From CATOSK01 sp963665735 (GTDB lineage Bacteria; Chloroflexota; Dehalococcoidia; Lucifugimonadales; UBA3495), in NCBI GenBank assembly GCA_963665735.1, contig OY762444.1:2418001-2482000 (forward strand): a DNA stretch of 64,000 bases, read 5' to 3'. The notes under the pieces are model-generated. The model saw only the letters and a program-made list of their open reading frames with translations, made no database searches and was not told the origin of the DNA. Positions within the stretch are counted from its first letter, which is position 1, and each line of letters begins with the position of its first letter. A program made the position numbers and the translations under genes. This document shows positions 8,163 to 16,282 of the stretch, piece by piece.

Positions 8163-8204
8163 ACGCCGGGGACGGGGCAACCACAAGGGTTGCCCCTACA
8201 TTGG
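8163..8204 (+). repeat. Second copy of the 42-base repeat, 12 bases after the RAYT stop
   Basis: It has the same palindrome and the same flanks (ACGCCGGGGAC at left, CCCCTACATTGG at right) as the copy inside the gene. In its direction it lies just downstream of the RAYT gene, where a mobile REP of this enzyme would be expected. Confidence 0.8.
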
Positions 8205-8222
8205 TCAAGCGGGCGACTGCCG

Positions 8223-9482
8223 CTAATCCAACGCGCGGACGCGGCTTAGCAAGAGCAGGCAGAGCAGCGTCAAGACCAGCCCTACGCCGCCCATGACGGT
8301 TATGGCCATTGCCGCCGAGGTTTGGTCGGCGAACCAGCCTACGGCCAGGCTGGTGGCTACCACGAATCCCTGGCCGTAGGAACGCAGGCTGGTCACCCTA
8401 GACCGCAGGGCGTCGGGGATGATGGACTGTACCAACGTGCTGTTGGTGGTGCGAAAGGCGGACTGGCTGAATCCGAAAATCGCCACCATGAGGATGCCGG
8501 CCCATAGCCATTCGGAGTAGGCCAGGACGATGACGCACAGACAACTGAACATCGCCAGCACCAAGACCAGCATCCCTTTGCGGAAGATGAAGCCTACCGA
8601 TGCGATGATGAAGGCGGCCAACAGACCGCCCAGGCCGTTGAGGGCCAGCAGGGAGCCGCCGATTTCCGCTCCCCGTTTCAGGATTTCCTCGGTGAATACG
8701 GGCAGTAGGAACATGAAGGGCTGCAAGACTACGTTGGGGATTAACCCCAATAGTATGAGGTTGAGGATTACCCGTTCTCCCCGCCAGATGTAAACAATCC
8801 CTTCCTTGAGGTCGGCCAGGGGAGACTTGCGGGCGGCGGACTCGGCGCGCTGGTAGTAGGGGGTCTTCATGGGAATCAGGGCCAACACCATCAGCACGTA
8901 GAAGACCGCTTCCAGGATGAAATTCCAGAAAAACCCCAGTGTGGCGATGAGAAACCCGCCGATGAACGGCCCCAACAAGCGGCTGCTGGTGATGGTCAAG
9001 ACGTTGGTGGCCAGGGCGTTGCCCAGCACTTCCCGGGGCACGGTGTTGGCGATGAGGGCCTGGCGCAGGGGTTGGGCGAAGGAACGGGCGACGCCGGAGA
9101 ATATGACGTACAGGTAGGTGTGCCAGATAGTCACCTGCCCGGACAGCACCAGGAAGGAAAAGAGGACGGCGGCGGCGGCCATGAGGGTCTGAATGGTAAT
9201 CAGCAGCTTGCGGCGGTCAACCCGGTCGCCCAGCACGCCGGCCCAGGGGCCTACCACCAGGGATGGAAGGGTGTTGATGGCGCCGACGGTGACCACTAGG
9301 AGGGACGATGAGGAAGAGCCTTCCGACAGTCTGGCTACCAGCCAGCCAGCGGTGAGCAACTGCAACCACTGGGCGTTGTTGCCGCAGAAGTTGCCAATCC
9401 AAAGGAATCGGTAATTCTTGTAGCCCAGCCAGGTATCGAAGGTGTGGAGCCGGGGGAGTCTCGGTAGTCGAAGAACGCTCAT
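8223..9482 (-). CDS. MFS transporter, EntS/MFS_3-like exporter
   Basis: The 419-residue protein is a major facilitator with about 12 hydrophobic segments. It begins with FDTWLGYKNYRFLWIGNF, the start typical of the MFS_3 (enterobactin-exporter-like) group. Motif A is GVLGDRVDRRKL at residues 82-93 between helices 2 and 3, and a long cytoplasmic loop (ESAARKSPLADLKEGI near 205-225) divides the two halves. It should act in the inner membrane as a proton-driven exporter of small molecules. Its substrate is not apparent from neighbours. Confidence 0.85.
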   Translation of the reverse strand: MSVLRLPRLPRLHTFDTWLGYKNYRFLWIGNFCGNNAQWLQLLTAGWLVARLSEGSSSSSLLVVTVGAINTLPSLVVGPWAGVLGDRVDRRKLLITIQTLMAAAAVLFSFLVLSGQVTIWHTYLYVIFSGVARSFAQPLRQALIANTVPREVLGNALATNVLTITSSRLLGPFIGGFLIATLGFFWNFILEAVFYVLMVLALIPMKTPYYQRAESAARKSPLADLKEGIVYIWRGERVILNLILLGLIPNVVLQPFMFLLPVFTEEILKRGAEIGGSLLALNGLGGLLAAFIIASVGFIFRKGMLVLVLAMFSCLCVIVLAYSEWLWAGILMVAIFGFSQSAFRTTNSTLVQSIIPDALRSRVTSLRSYGQGFVVATSLAVGWFADQTSAAMAITVMGGVGLVLTLLCLLLLSRVRALD

Positions 9483-9509
9483 AAAAGTGGGGGCAGGGCC
9501 GGAATCAGT

Positions 9510-10202
9510 TTAACCCCGGAGGCGTTGGAGTTCGGCTTCCAGTTGCCGCACCCGTTCTTCGGCGGCGATGCGGGCGTCGTCCGTTTCGTTGAACGTCCGC
9601 AGATATTTGCCGGCTAATGGGTCGTACCAGCGCAGTTGTCCTTCTTCCCAACATACGTCCAGCCCAAGAACCGCGCTGTGTCCCCACCGGCGCGCCTCGC
9701 CTTCTTCAACTATCGCTATAGGTTGGTAATTGCCATCCACCAGCCTGTCCCCGGCCAAGGCCCGGTCGTACAACCGTCCCCCGGTGGGGTCAAACCGCCA
9801 GTATTCCGGTATCCCAAACCCGGCGTAATCCACCCGTTTCCGGGTGTAGTCGTTTTGCGCCGTGTGTATGGACGCTATCTCCAGCACGAAGTCCGGGGGC
9901 TTGCCCTGGTCGGCGATGGAGTAGCCCCGCTGGGCGATGATGTAGGGACGGTCAATGTTGAAGGCTATCAGCAGGTCGGGAATGCGAATCCCCCGCCGCT
10001 GCCGGGCGGTGTTGCCTACCGGCACTTCACCCAGGACGATGATGTTGTCAGAGTTGCCGAAGTGCCGAGTCAGGGCAGCTTGGTGGGCCGGAGCGTGCAG
10101 GTAGATGGTATTTTGCATATCGTCCCTGGGGGGAAAGTCCGGGAAGGTGTCGATCCCGTCCAGTTCAACGGGGCGGGTTTTGGGGGCGGTTTTGCTGGTC
10201 AT
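9510..10202 (-). CDS. Uma2-family PD-(D/E)XK endonuclease-like protein (DUF820)
   Basis: The 230-residue product has Uma2 landmarks: RIPDLLIAF near residue 82, PDFVLEIAS near 112-120 with the active-site Asp and Glu, KRVDYAGFGIPEYWRFDP near 130-147, and a short coiled coil at the C terminus (EERVRQLEAELQRLRG). The fold is a restriction-like nuclease; cellular function of the family is unsettled. The start is placed at the ATG at 10202, where MTSKTAPKTRPVELD begins, rather than at the frame opening at 10247. It lies 27 bases from the MFS gene stop-to-start boundary and reads in the same direction. Confidence 0.82.
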   Translation of the reverse strand: MTSKTAPKTRPVELDGIDTFPDFPPRDDMQNTIYLHAPAHQAALTRHFGNSDNIIVLGEVPVGNTARQRRGIRIPDLLIAFNIDRPYIIAQRGYSIADQGKPPDFVLEIASIHTAQNDYTRKRVDYAGFGIPEYWRFDPTGGRLYDRALAGDRLVDGNYQPIAIVEEGEARRWGHSAVLGLDVCWEEGQLRWYDPLAGKYLRTFNETDDARIAAEERVRQLEAELQRLRG

Positions 10203-10318
10203 GGCAAGCCTCGTTGGGCCGTTTGCTGCGCGAGGAAGTGGGGGCATTATACACCCCAGGCCGACGGGCGGCTGATGCGGCGGTTTTCGCGAATAGCGAC
10301 GGCCTTGACGGTTAGGGT

Positions 10319-10394
10319 TTCTGGATTCCGGCCTACGCCGGAATGACGGGTTAGGGCGTGGGAAGTTCGCAGGCCGAAAGTCTGCGCCGCCGGG
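10319..10394 (+). repeat. REP hairpin and a GCAGGC-type repeat
   Basis: The 321-base gap between divergent genes holds a REP (10319-10349) and a second kind of repeat (TTCGCAGGCCGAAAGTCTGC at 10366-10385, then GCCGCCGGG), seen again at 30271-30300. The rest of the gap shows no gene. The promoters of both neighbours should lie here but are not clear. Confidence 0.65.
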
Positions 10395-10523
10395 CAGAAA
10401 GGCTAGGGTGACGGAAGGAAGTTCCCGGTGGTATAACTAGCCCACCGGGGGCAGGCCCCGAATTCATACCCGAACCAGGGGACGGCGCAACGCTGCGGCC
10501 AACGCCGTCCGGGGAGCAATGCC

Positions 10524-11978
10524 ATGCCAGCCAGGACCGGAGCCGACTATCTGGCCCGATTGCGGGATAATCCCGGCGAGATTTACCTGCGGGGGGAACG
10601 GGTCAAGGATCCCACTGCCCACCCGTCGCTGCGCAACGGCGCTCATTCCCTGGCCCGGCTGTACGACCTCCAGCACGACCCCAAGCTACGGGAGGTTATG
10701 ACCTATCCCTCGCCTACCACCGGCGATCCGGTGGGCCGGTCTTTCGTCATGCCCCGCACCGCCGAAGACCTGGCTTTGCGACGGCAGATGATTACCCAGT
10801 GGGCGCGGCTGACCTGCGGGATGATGGGCAGGACGCCGGACTTTCTCAACGTGGCCCTGATGTCTATGGCGGCAGCAGCCGACTACTGCGGCCAGAACCG
10901 GGCCGACTTCAAGGATAACGTGGTCAATTATTACGAATACGCGCGGGAGAATGACCTGACGCTGACGCATACCCTGGTCAACCTGCAACGCAACCGGGCG
11001 CCCCTGGCGTCGTCGCTGGAAAACCGCACCGACGTCGCCCTGGCGGTGGTCAAGGAAACCGACGCCGGCATCATAATTGACGGGGCGCGGGTGCTGGCTA
11101 CCCTGGGGCCGCTGTCAGACGAAATTATCGTCTATCCGGCCCGCACCCACCGGCTGCCGGGGAACGCCGCCGAGCGTTACGCCTTCGCCTTTGCCCTGCC
11201 CTGCAATACGCCGGGCATGAAGTTTATGTGCCGGGAGAGTTTTGACACCGGACGCTCCCACTTTGACCATCCCCTGGGTTCCCGTTTTGAGGAAATGGAC
11301 GCCATCGTATTCTTTGACCACGTGCTGGTGCCTTGGGAGCGGGTCTTTCTCTACGGCGACGTGGAGTTGGCGAACAACTGGGGCGGGGCCACCAACCGCA
11401 ACACCCACACCGGACACCAGGTAGTTTCCAAGAACGTGGTCAAGTGCGAGTTTATCCTGGGACTGGCCAATCTGATGGTAGAGACCCTGGGGTCGGGGCA
11501 GATTCCCCAGGTGCAGGCGATGATGGCGGAAATCATCGAAAACCTGCGAGTGACCAAGGCCCTGCTCCGCACTGCCGAGGTGGAGGCGGAGATTGACCAG
11601 TGGGGAATCATGTGTCCGCCCTATATGCCGCTGCTGACGGCCCGGCGGCTGTTCATCCGAATGTACCCGCGCATGGCGGAGATTCTGCACCTGCTGGGTT
11701 CCAGCAGCCTGATGGCCTTGCCCACCGAGGCCGACATGAGCGGCCCGTTGGCTGAGGACATTCAACAATACCTGGAAACGGATACGGCGTCGGCGGATGA
11801 CCGGGTGCGGCTGTTCCGGCTGGCTTGGGACGTTTGTTGCAGTTCCTTCGGCTCCCGACAAGTGCTTTACGAAAGGTACTTCGGCGGCGACGCCCAGAGC
11901 AACGCCACGCTGATGTTCAACCTGTTCGACCGCCAACCCATGTCCGAGTGGGTGAGGGAATTTTTGGCTGCGGAGTAG
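10524..11978 (+). CDS. HpaB-family FADH2-dependent monooxygenase (4-hydroxyphenylacetate 3-monooxygenase-like)
   Basis: The 484-residue protein has the HpaB oxygenase plan and length. It begins with GADYLARLRDNPGEIYLRGERV and the conserved DPTAHP. Further landmarks are the GMMGRTPDFLN segment near 110-120, the FDHVLVPWERVF segment near 257-268 and HTGHQVVSKNVVKCEF near 297-312. These enzymes hydroxylate phenols using FADH2 supplied by an HpaC reductase. No reductase or ring-cleavage gene lies nearby, so the aromatic substrate and electron donor are unknown. Pyoverdin-type chlorophenol hydroxylases are an alternative within the superfamily. Confidence 0.88.
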   Translation: MPARTGADYLARLRDNPGEIYLRGERVKDPTAHPSLRNGAHSLARLYDLQHDPKLREVMTYPSPTTGDPVGRSFVMPRTAEDLALRRQMITQWARLTCGMMGRTPDFLNVALMSMAAAADYCGQNRADFKDNVVNYYEYARENDLTLTHTLVNLQRNRAPLASSLENRTDVALAVVKETDAGIIIDGARVLATLGPLSDEIIVYPARTHRLPGNAAERYAFAFALPCNTPGMKFMCRESFDTGRSHFDHPLGSRFEEMDAIVFFDHVLVPWERVFLYGDVELANNWGGATNRNTHTGHQVVSKNVVKCEFILGLANLMVETLGSGQIPQVQAMMAEIIENLRVTKALLRTAEVEAEIDQWGIMCPPYMPLLTARRLFIRMYPRMAEILHLLGSSSLMALPTEADMSGPLAEDIQQYLETDTASADDRVRLFRLAWDVCCSSFGSRQVLYERYFGGDAQSNATLMFNLFDRQPMSEWVREFLAAE

Positions 11979-12086
11979 TAGCGCAACTTACTGGAAGCAA
12001 TTGCTAGTGAAGGATATATAGTCATACCGGCGCAGGCCAGTATCCAGGATTCCTAGCCATTGAGGACGTTGTTTCATGCCAGGCTT

Positions 12087-12116
12087 TTCTGGATTCCGGC
12101 TTTCGCCGGAATGACG
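12087..12116 (+). repeat. REP hairpin
   Basis: CTGGATTCCGGCTTTCGCC followed by GGAATGACG forms the typical REP of this genome, here 109 bases after the monooxygenase stop. Confidence 0.75.
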
Positions 12117-12204
12117 AAGACAAGCACCCAAATACTTCCATACTTATTTTGACTACACCCCCTAGTTTGCTGCTCATCGGCCAAATTACTCGTGCAAACT
12201 CTGG

Positions 12205-12213
12205 TGTTATAAT
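12205..12213 (+). promoter_or_regulatory. Extended -10 promoter of hicA, probably leaderless
   Basis: TGTTATAAT fits the extended -10 consensus (TGnTATAAT). Only eight bases separate the hexamer from the hicA ATG at 12222, so transcription would begin at or next to the start codon. No SD is visible. A -35 is not evident, as is common with extended -10 promoters. Confidence 0.5.
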
Positions 12214-12221
12214 CCGTGCCT

Positions 12222-12413
12222 ATGGAGACAAACACCCGACGCATCCGGCAGAGGTTAGAACGGGAGGGCTGGTACTTGCAGCGACACGGGGGCAAACACG
12301 ACGTTTATCGTCACCCGGAAATTCCCGGCAGTATTCCAGTGCCGCGACACCGTAACCTGACCACCGGAACAGTCCGGGATATTGCCAGAACTGCTAGGTG
12401 GGAGGACTTCTAA
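12222..12413 (+). CDS. hicA: HicA-type RNase toxin
   Basis: The 63-residue protein is a HicA toxin with the dsRNA-binding-like fold. RRIRQRLEREGWYLQRHGGKHDVY carries the conserved Gly and active-site His26, followed by HPEIPGSIPVPRH and TGTVRDIARTA. HicA cleaves mRNA independently of the ribosome. The ATG at 12222 is chosen over a GTG two codons upstream because the family starts there and the -10 box fits. The stop overlaps the hicB start by one base (TAATG). Confidence 0.9.
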   Translation: METNTRRIRQRLEREGWYLQRHGGKHDVYRHPEIPGSIPVPRHRNLTTGTVRDIARTARWEDF

Positions 12414-12802
12414 TGAGATACCCCGCGTTGATTGACGGCGAGGACGGGGCTTATGGCGTGGTTTTGCCTGACCTGCTGGGGTGCGTGGCTATGGGATACA
12501 CCATAGAAGACGCCCTGTTCAATGCCGTGGAAGCCTTGCGGGACTACGCTTTTGAGTTGGAAAAGGATGGGATTCCCCTCAATCCCCCCAGCCGGCTGGA
12601 AGACGTGGAAGTTCCCAAAGGTTCGGCCCTTGCGTCGGTTGTCCTTATTCCAGGCCCATCCAAATGTCCCAACATCAAGGTCAGCTTTACCTTGAACGCT
12701 GACGTGGCCGACATAATCAAGTCCGAGGCCAAGCGGCGGAAGATGAGCCGCGGCGAATACGTGGAGTGGATGGTGCACGCCTTGGCCAAGATGGGGGCGT
12801 AG
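12413..12802 (+). CDS. hicB: HicB-type antitoxin
   Basis: This 129-residue antitoxin starts with the degraded RNase H-like HicB domain (RYPALIDGEDGAYGVVLPDL and GCVAMGYTIEDALFNAVEAL, residues 2-45). It ends with a ribbon-helix-helix-like DNA-binding segment (SFTLNADVADIIKSEAKRR, MSRGEYVEWMVHAL, about 90-125). It binds HicA and represses the operon. The first start in this frame overlaps the hicA stop, so the two are translationally coupled. Confidence 0.9.
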   Translation: MRYPALIDGEDGAYGVVLPDLLGCVAMGYTIEDALFNAVEALRDYAFELEKDGIPLNPPSRLEDVEVPKGSALASVVLIPGPSKCPNIKVSFTLNADVADIIKSEAKRRKMSRGEYVEWMVHALAKMGA

Positions 12803-12947
12803 GCCAGTGACCCCAAGGGGTGTATTGTCCCATCCCCGCAAGGCGGCATTGGGAGCAAATCGCGTTCATCCCATCCTTACTCCGAATGGCATGATTGCGT
12901 AGTTGGATCCTGCCAGCCCAGGGTCAACGGCCCATACCGTTCACCAA

Positions 12948-12975
12948 GTAGGGGCGCACAGCCGTGCGCCCCTAC
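12948..12975 (+). repeat. GTAGGGGCGCAC...GTGCGCCCCTAC palindrome
   Basis: A near-perfect palindrome in the hicB/amidohydrolase gap (12803-13054). Related copies are at 21751 and 30214. Nothing else was seen in that gap apart from a weak REP-like remnant near 13020-13045. Confidence 0.75.
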
Positions 12976-13054
12976 GTTTTCAATCATCCTGCCCATCGTT
13001 GAGGGAAGGGGCATATTCGCGATTTCGAGGGAATGACAGGGTTTCCCGATAGAT

Positions 13055-14071
13055 TTAGTCCTCTATTCGGTAAACGCGGGTGGCAGTGTCGTGGAAGAGG
13101 CTGGCCCGCTCTGACGCCGAGTAGTCCTTGGACAGCCGCTTGAAGGCGTTGAACAGGACGTTGTAGGAATAGGAAACCTTGTCCGGCGGGAAGTTGCTCT
13201 CGAACATACAACGGTCGGGGCCGAACTGCTCGATGCAGTAGTTCATCAACGGGGCCAGGTGGCCGGCTAGTTCCTCGGAACCGATGGGCCGCTCGTAGGT
13301 GTGCCAGTCAAACCCGTAGCGGGGCTGGCCGACACCGCCCAGCTTGAGGACAATGTTGGGACATTGGGCCACCGTGGCGATTCCCCCTTTCCAATGGGGT
13401 ATGACCTCATCGTCGCGGTTGCCGTAAGGGCCTACCCGGTACAGACCGCCGATGTGGTTCAGTACGATGGTCAGGTCGGGGACGGCGTTGGCGAAGTCGG
13501 CCAATTCCGGCAGTTGGGGGAAGTAGCAGGTGTTTTCCAGAGACATTCCCCTGGATGCCAGCACCCGGGCGCCGGCGCGGAAATTCTCGTTGGCCAGGAC
13601 TCCCTGCTCGGCCCGGTCTTCCACGTCGGGGTGGGGGTCCCAGGCGGCGGACTGGCGGATGCCCCGGAATCGGTTGGGGCTGGCGGCCTGCAAAGCGTCC
13701 AGCACGGGCTCCACCGCGTCGCCCAGCCGCAGGTTGGCGTTGCCGATGATGGCCGACGCCGCCCGGCAGGGGCCGTAAAGACCGCTGGCGCTGGCCGCGG
13801 CCAATCCTTGCACAAACTCGACTTCGCCGACGCAGCGCAGTTCTTCGGGGCCGTCCGTGCGGTACATGGCCCGGGTCTCGATGAAAACGGTGGAGCGCAG
13901 GTTGTGGCCGCTGTTCACGTCGGCGGCGAGTTCATGGAGCAGGTATCGCTGGTAAGGGATGCGAATTTCCCGGAAGTCCCAGAAATGATGATGGGGGTCG
14001 CAGATGGGCAGGTCGGGTTCCAGGGTTTCCTCCGGGGTCAGGGCCAGCCAATCGTTGCCTCCGAACGGCAT
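13055..14071 (-). CDS. Amidohydrolase (TIM-barrel metal-dependent hydrolase, amidohydrolase_2)
   Basis: The 338-residue protein has the amidohydrolase_2 pattern. DPHHHFWD at residues 25-32 supplies the N-terminal metal His pair, a LNHIGG strand near 220-230 gives the next His, and FESNFPPD near 300-307 ends in the catalytic Asp. Close families hydrolyse lactones (2-pyrone-4,6-dicarboxylate lactonase, fuconolactonase) or decarboxylate aromatics, so a catabolic role is likely but the substrate is unknown. The ATG at 14071 has a strong SD (AAGGAGGC at 14078-14085). Codons further upstream are ignored. Confidence 0.87.
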   Translation of the reverse strand: MPFGGNDWLALTPEETLEPDLPICDPHHHFWDFREIRIPYQRYLLHELAADVNSGHNLRSTVFIETRAMYRTDGPEELRCVGEVEFVQGLAAASASGLYGPCRAASAIIGNANLRLGDAVEPVLDALQAASPNRFRGIRQSAAWDPHPDVEDRAEQGVLANENFRAGARVLASRGMSLENTCYFPQLPELADFANAVPDLTIVLNHIGGLYRVGPYGNRDDEVIPHWKGGIATVAQCPNIVLKLGGVGQPRYGFDWHTYERPIGSEELAGHLAPLMNYCIEQFGPDRCMFESNFPPDKVSYSYNVLFNAFKRLSKDYSASERASLFHDTATRVYRIED

Positions 14072-14277
14072 AACATTGCCTCCTTGACTGGAATGGGGGT
14101 AATTGTGGTGAATCATACGCCGGGGAGAGTAGGTAGGCAAGGATAGCGTAGCCCCGGTTGCAACCCGTACCTGCCGGTGTAAACTAGCAGGGTCATTCCG
14201 CCAACAACCGGGGCTGTCGGGCGCGGTTGCGGACGCAACCTTGGTTGGCGGACAACCCGACGAAAGGGGTAGCAGTC

Positions 14278-14670
14278 ATGGCTTACAGCATTAACCACGT
14301 CCACATCCGGTCTTCCGACCCGCACAGTTCGGCGGCCTGGTATGAAGAACACTTCGGGGCCAAGCTGGTTTCGGAGCGGGAGGTTATGCCCGGCACCATC
14401 ACCCTGGGCATGGAAGTTGGCGGCCCGACCCGGCTGAACATATCTTCCAAGCCGGCCGGGAGTTCCGACGAAAGGGCCAAGGCCGAGCTTAACCGATTGG
14501 GTCTGGAGCACTTCGGGTTTCATACCGACGACATCGCCGGCGACATTGAGCGGCTGCAAGGGGCCGGGGTGCGGGTGGTGCTGCCGATTACCGAAGTTAC
14601 CGGCGGCACCAGGCTGGCGTACATTGAGGGGCCGGACGACGTTTTGATTGAGCTGGTGCAGCGGCCCTAG
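14278..14670 (+). CDS. VOC-family (glyoxalase/bleomycin-resistance/dioxygenase fold) protein
   Basis: The 130-residue single-domain protein has the paired beta-alpha-beta-beta-beta modules of the VOC superfamily. It opens with YSINHVHIRSSDPHSSAAWY (metal His near residue 8), includes LGLEHFGFHTDDIAGDIERL in the middle (second His near 82) and ends RLAYIEGPDDVLIELVQRP (metal Glu near 126). The metal ligands of a functional enzyme are therefore kept. Substrate is unknown. It is divergent from the adjacent amidohydrolase and has a clear SD (GAAAGGGG) before the ATG. Confidence 0.85.
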   Translation: MAYSINHVHIRSSDPHSSAAWYEEHFGAKLVSEREVMPGTITLGMEVGGPTRLNISSKPAGSSDERAKAELNRLGLEHFGFHTDDIAGDIERLQGAGVRVVLPITEVTGGTRLAYIEGPDDVLIELVQRP

Positions 14671-14783
14671 CGGTTTGCCACTGTCGGATTGATTACTGAT
14701 TACGCCAAAGGGATGCCCGTTACATCGGCCTGCGCCAGTATCCGGGATTTTCTGCCTTCGGGTACGTTCTCTATGCTGGGATT

Positions 14784-14813
14784 CCTGGATTCCGGCCTTC
14801 GACGGAATGACGG
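14784..14813 (+). repeat. REP hairpin (imperfect stem)
   Basis: CTGGATTCCGGCCTTCGAC followed by GGAATGACGG is a REP copy with one stem mismatch. It lies between the convergent VOC and HTTM genes. Confidence 0.7.
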
Positions 14814-14830
14814 TTATTTGCCTCCCACCC

Positions 14831-16270
14831 TTAGCCGGGTGAGTCCAGAATCCAGGGTTTAGGGGCGAGGCCCGGTTTGACGGCGGCCAGGTTAACCTGC
14901 GGGTCAATGAGCCGGGCCGCCGGACGGCCGTTGTAGGCTACGAAGGCGTCGGCCCGCACTTCAACCCCTTCGTGGCCGTGGGAAAGGAAGTCGTCGCGGA
15001 TGATGTGGGCGGTTGCTAAAACCAGGTCGGGTTGGTAGGCCATGCGCTCCGCCTGGCCCGGCGTCAGGTACTCCTCCGGGTAGGCCAGCCGTTCCCCGCT
15101 GATGGTGGGGCCGGTCACCCGGTAGCGCACCAGGCCGACTTTTTCGGTGAGCAAGACCCGCCAGGAAAACAGGTAGCCTTCTTCAGTCCAACGCACGTCC
15201 CCCGGATAGGCCAGGTGCCGCAGGGGTATGACCACCTGGGCCGCCAGGAACATCGCCCCCAACAGCAGGGCCGCCACGGCCGGCCGGGACAGGTGCTTGG
15301 CCTCTCTTGGCCCGGCAACTGCGGCGGTAGCGGCAGGGAAACGTCCCAAGGGATGGCGCGCCCGTTGCGCCAAGCGGATGGGCCAATCCGGGTCGAAAAA
15401 AATCAGGGCCAAGCCAATCATTATCCAGGGAAACATACCGATGGCCGGGAATAGAAACGCCGTGGCGACGTGGAAAACCACCAACACGGCGTAGGCCAAC
15501 AGCCGGGTTTTCTTCCAAAGCAGCCACCCCACGATGGTCAAGTCGAAGACTGCCCCGGCCCAACTCATAGCGTAGGCAACCCAGGTTTCCCGCAGGTAAG
15601 GGCCGATAAGGGGCGTATCCGTGGCGTTGTAAAGCCAGATACGTAACGGTTCGGCGTTGAACAGCCAGTCGGGGTTGAGCTTGGCAATCCCGGCGAAAAC
15701 ATACACCAAGCCAACCTGCGCCCGGAGCATCCACAGGACGGCGGCGGGTATGGTGGCCGGTTTGCCACTGGCCGGCGCGTTGCGGGAATCCAGGGACGCT
15801 GCCCGCTCCAGGGGCATGAAAACCATGATGAAGGCTACCAGGCTGACCAGGTAGTAATGGTTGAGGTAGGTCGTCCGGTCTATCAATTCGGCGTAGGTGA
15901 AAAGCAGGAAAAACGCGGCGATGGACACCCGGTAGCGGTAGCCCAAGGCAACCCCCAGGGCCGCTATCCCCATCAGGGCGAAGTGGAGGTACATTCCCCA
16001 GCCGGGCCAGACCTGCACCCAACCCAAGCCGGGATAACTGAGGTGATGGGCCGGTTCCAGGTAGAGTTGGGAAATCCAGCCGTTGGCGGCGAACCTGACC
16101 AACGCCACCACGCCCAGAATCCCGAATATGATGCGGAAAGCCGCTGCCGATGTGGGGGAAACCTCCCGCATGGCTGCGGCGGGTATGCGCCGGCAGACCA
16201 GTCCGGCCTCTTTCGCCCGTTGACGCACGTCGGGGAAAGTGGGGACGGGACGAGCAACGGACAGGGACAT
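14831..16270 (-). CDS. HTTM-domain (vitamin K-dependent gamma-carboxylase-like) membrane protein
   Basis: The 479-residue protein has several hydrophobic helices between about residues 40 and 295, then a soluble C-terminal region. The segment RTTYLNHYYLVSLVAFIMVF near 130-150, YVFAGIAKLNPDWL near 190-203 and the LFPAIGMFPWIMIGLALIFF helix are typical of the HTTM family. Bacterial members of this family are of uncertain activity. It is the last gene of a minus-strand cluster with two imelysins and a di-haem protein, 12 bases after the previous stop, so it probably works with them at the membrane. Confidence 0.85.
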   Translation of the reverse strand: MSLSVARPVPTFPDVRQRAKEAGLVCRRIPAAAMREVSPTSAAAFRIIFGILGVVALVRFAANGWISQLYLEPAHHLSYPGLGWVQVWPGWGMYLHFALMGIAALGVALGYRYRVSIAAFFLLFTYAELIDRTTYLNHYYLVSLVAFIMVFMPLERAASLDSRNAPASGKPATIPAAVLWMLRAQVGLVYVFAGIAKLNPDWLFNAEPLRIWLYNATDTPLIGPYLRETWVAYAMSWAGAVFDLTIVGWLLWKKTRLLAYAVLVVFHVATAFLFPAIGMFPWIMIGLALIFFDPDWPIRLAQRARHPLGRFPAATAAVAGPREAKHLSRPAVAALLLGAMFLAAQVVIPLRHLAYPGDVRWTEEGYLFSWRVLLTEKVGLVRYRVTGPTISGERLAYPEEYLTPGQAERMAYQPDLVLATAHIIRDDFLSHGHEGVEVRADAFVAYNGRPAARLIDPQVNLAAVKPGLAPKPWILDSPG

Positions 16271-16282
16271 AGGGCGTCGCGG

